Positions 5,882-5,972 of a stretch of 5,972 nucleotides of DNA are shown here, piece by piece (the stretch's first letter is position 1; the number at the start of each line of letters is the position of its first letter). This DNA is from Succinimonas sp963628765. GTDB taxonomy: Bacteria > Pseudomonadota > Gammaproteobacteria > Enterobacterales > Succinivibrionaceae. A program made the position numbers and the translations under genes. The DNA lies in contig CAVGFV010000034.1 in NCBI GenBank assembly GCA_963628765.1, positions 1-5,972 of the forward strand, given 5' to 3'. The notes below the pieces were generated by a model, which made no database searches, was not told where the DNA came from, and was given only the letters and a program-made list of their open reading frames with translations.

Positions 5882-5946
5882 GTGAACTTCCTAGAAAAAA
5901 TCCCCTAAAGCCGTATCAGGGTAAAGTCTGTTTCTAGCCCTCACCC
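5882..5946 (-). ncRNA. Possible omega (guide) RNA 3' part with H-type pseudoknot
   Basis: On the minus strand two interleaved stems are possible: GGGTGA (5946-5941) with TTACCC (5924-5919), and CTAGAAA (5937-5931) with TTTCTAG (5897-5891). Their order makes an H-type pseudoknot. The first stem contains a G-U that pairs only on the minus strand, favouring a minus-strand RNA. TnpB omega RNAs overlap the 3' end of tnpB, contain a pseudoknot and end at the element's right end, followed by the guide. If so, the guide would read from about 5881 leftwards into the host terminator hairpin. No family motif is recognised with certainty. Confidence 0.3.
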
Positions 5947-5972
5947 TCTGCAGCCGGTTCGGGCGTCGTATT
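5934..5972 (-). CDS. C-terminal end of a minus-strand gene, partial
   Basis: Reading leftwards from the window edge, one minus-strand frame gives NTTPEPAAEGEG and then TAG (5934-5936). The codons are G+C-rich, unlike the neighbouring genes, and the Pro/Glu/Ala-rich ending is typical of a disordered C-terminus. A second minus-strand frame stays open further (to a TAG at about 5891), so the frame choice is uncertain. If the mobile-element reading is right this would be the end of tnpB; twelve residues are too few to assign a family. Confidence 0.25.
   Translation of the reverse strand, partial: NTTPEPAAEGEG

Larger units (their letters stand above)
5882..5972 (-). mobile_element. Possible right end of an IS200/IS605-type element
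   Basis: The last 62 bases are about 56% G+C, against under 40% for the rest. The minus strand has an open frame ending at a TAG (5934-5936), then about 50 bases with potential for compact RNA structure, then GGAAGTTCAC (5891-5882), after which the sequence becomes AT-rich again. A G+C-rich gene end followed by a structured stretch and an abrupt boundary is what the tnpB side of IS200/IS605 (IS1341-type) elements looks like. The element continues past the window, so neither a transposase domain nor the other end can be seen. The identification is an inference; it could be an unrelated convergent gene. Confidence 0.35.

Noticed and set aside
5953..5965. GGTTCG-like T-arm suggesting a tRNA or tmRNA end
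   Set aside because: No matching acceptor stem, anticodon arm or CCA end is present, and the T-loop consensus is incomplete.
1..5972. CRISPR array, toxin-antitoxin or defence genes
   Set aside because: No regularly spaced direct repeats were seen and all large frames are housekeeping or envelope genes.

Overview
The window (about 36-38% G+C over most of its length) looks like chromosomal DNA of an AT-rich gammaproteobacterium. The RuvC, S15 and PNPase proteins follow the E. coli proteins closely from end to end, including invariant motifs. The adjacent pair rpsO-pnp, with a terminator and a second promoter between them, is the classic arrangement of that class. A low-G+C gut or rumen lineage such as the Succinivibrionaceae would fit, but this is a guess from composition and general similarity.

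Layout, left to right, with all recognised complete genes on the + strand: (1) a 130-base intergenic start holding a 10-bp inverted repeat; (2) ruvC, the Holliday-junction resolvase, without ruvA or ruvB next to it; (3) a promoter overlapping the end of ruvC, then a leader that can fold into a pseudoknot reaching the rpsO start codon, then rpsO (ribosomal protein S15); (4) a compact terminator followed at once by a good sigma-70-type promoter, then pnp (polynucleotide phosphorylase) with an unusually long acidic C-terminal tail; (5) a strong terminator and an AT-rich gap with a perfect TATAAT; (6) a 687-residue, five-helix membrane protein with a periplasmic sulfatase/alkaline-phosphatase-fold domain of the LtaS/OpgB type (polar headgroup transferase); (7) a 3' edge with two mutually exclusive hairpins and then a short stretch of clearly higher G+C.

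How the parts relate: rpsO and pnp form a translation/RNA-decay block that can be co-transcribed or separately transcribed. S15 probably represses its own translation by binding its leader. PNPase degrades RNA 3'-5'. RuvC (recombination repair) and the membrane transferase (envelope decoration) are functionally separate neighbours.

The two most interesting points are the rpsO leader pseudoknot, whose loop perfectly matches the first codons of rpsO, and the last 90 bases. The latter look foreign. On the minus strand they hold the end of an open reading frame followed by a possible H-type pseudoknot RNA, which suggests (not proves) the right end of an IS200/IS605-type element with a TnpB guide RNA (omega RNA).
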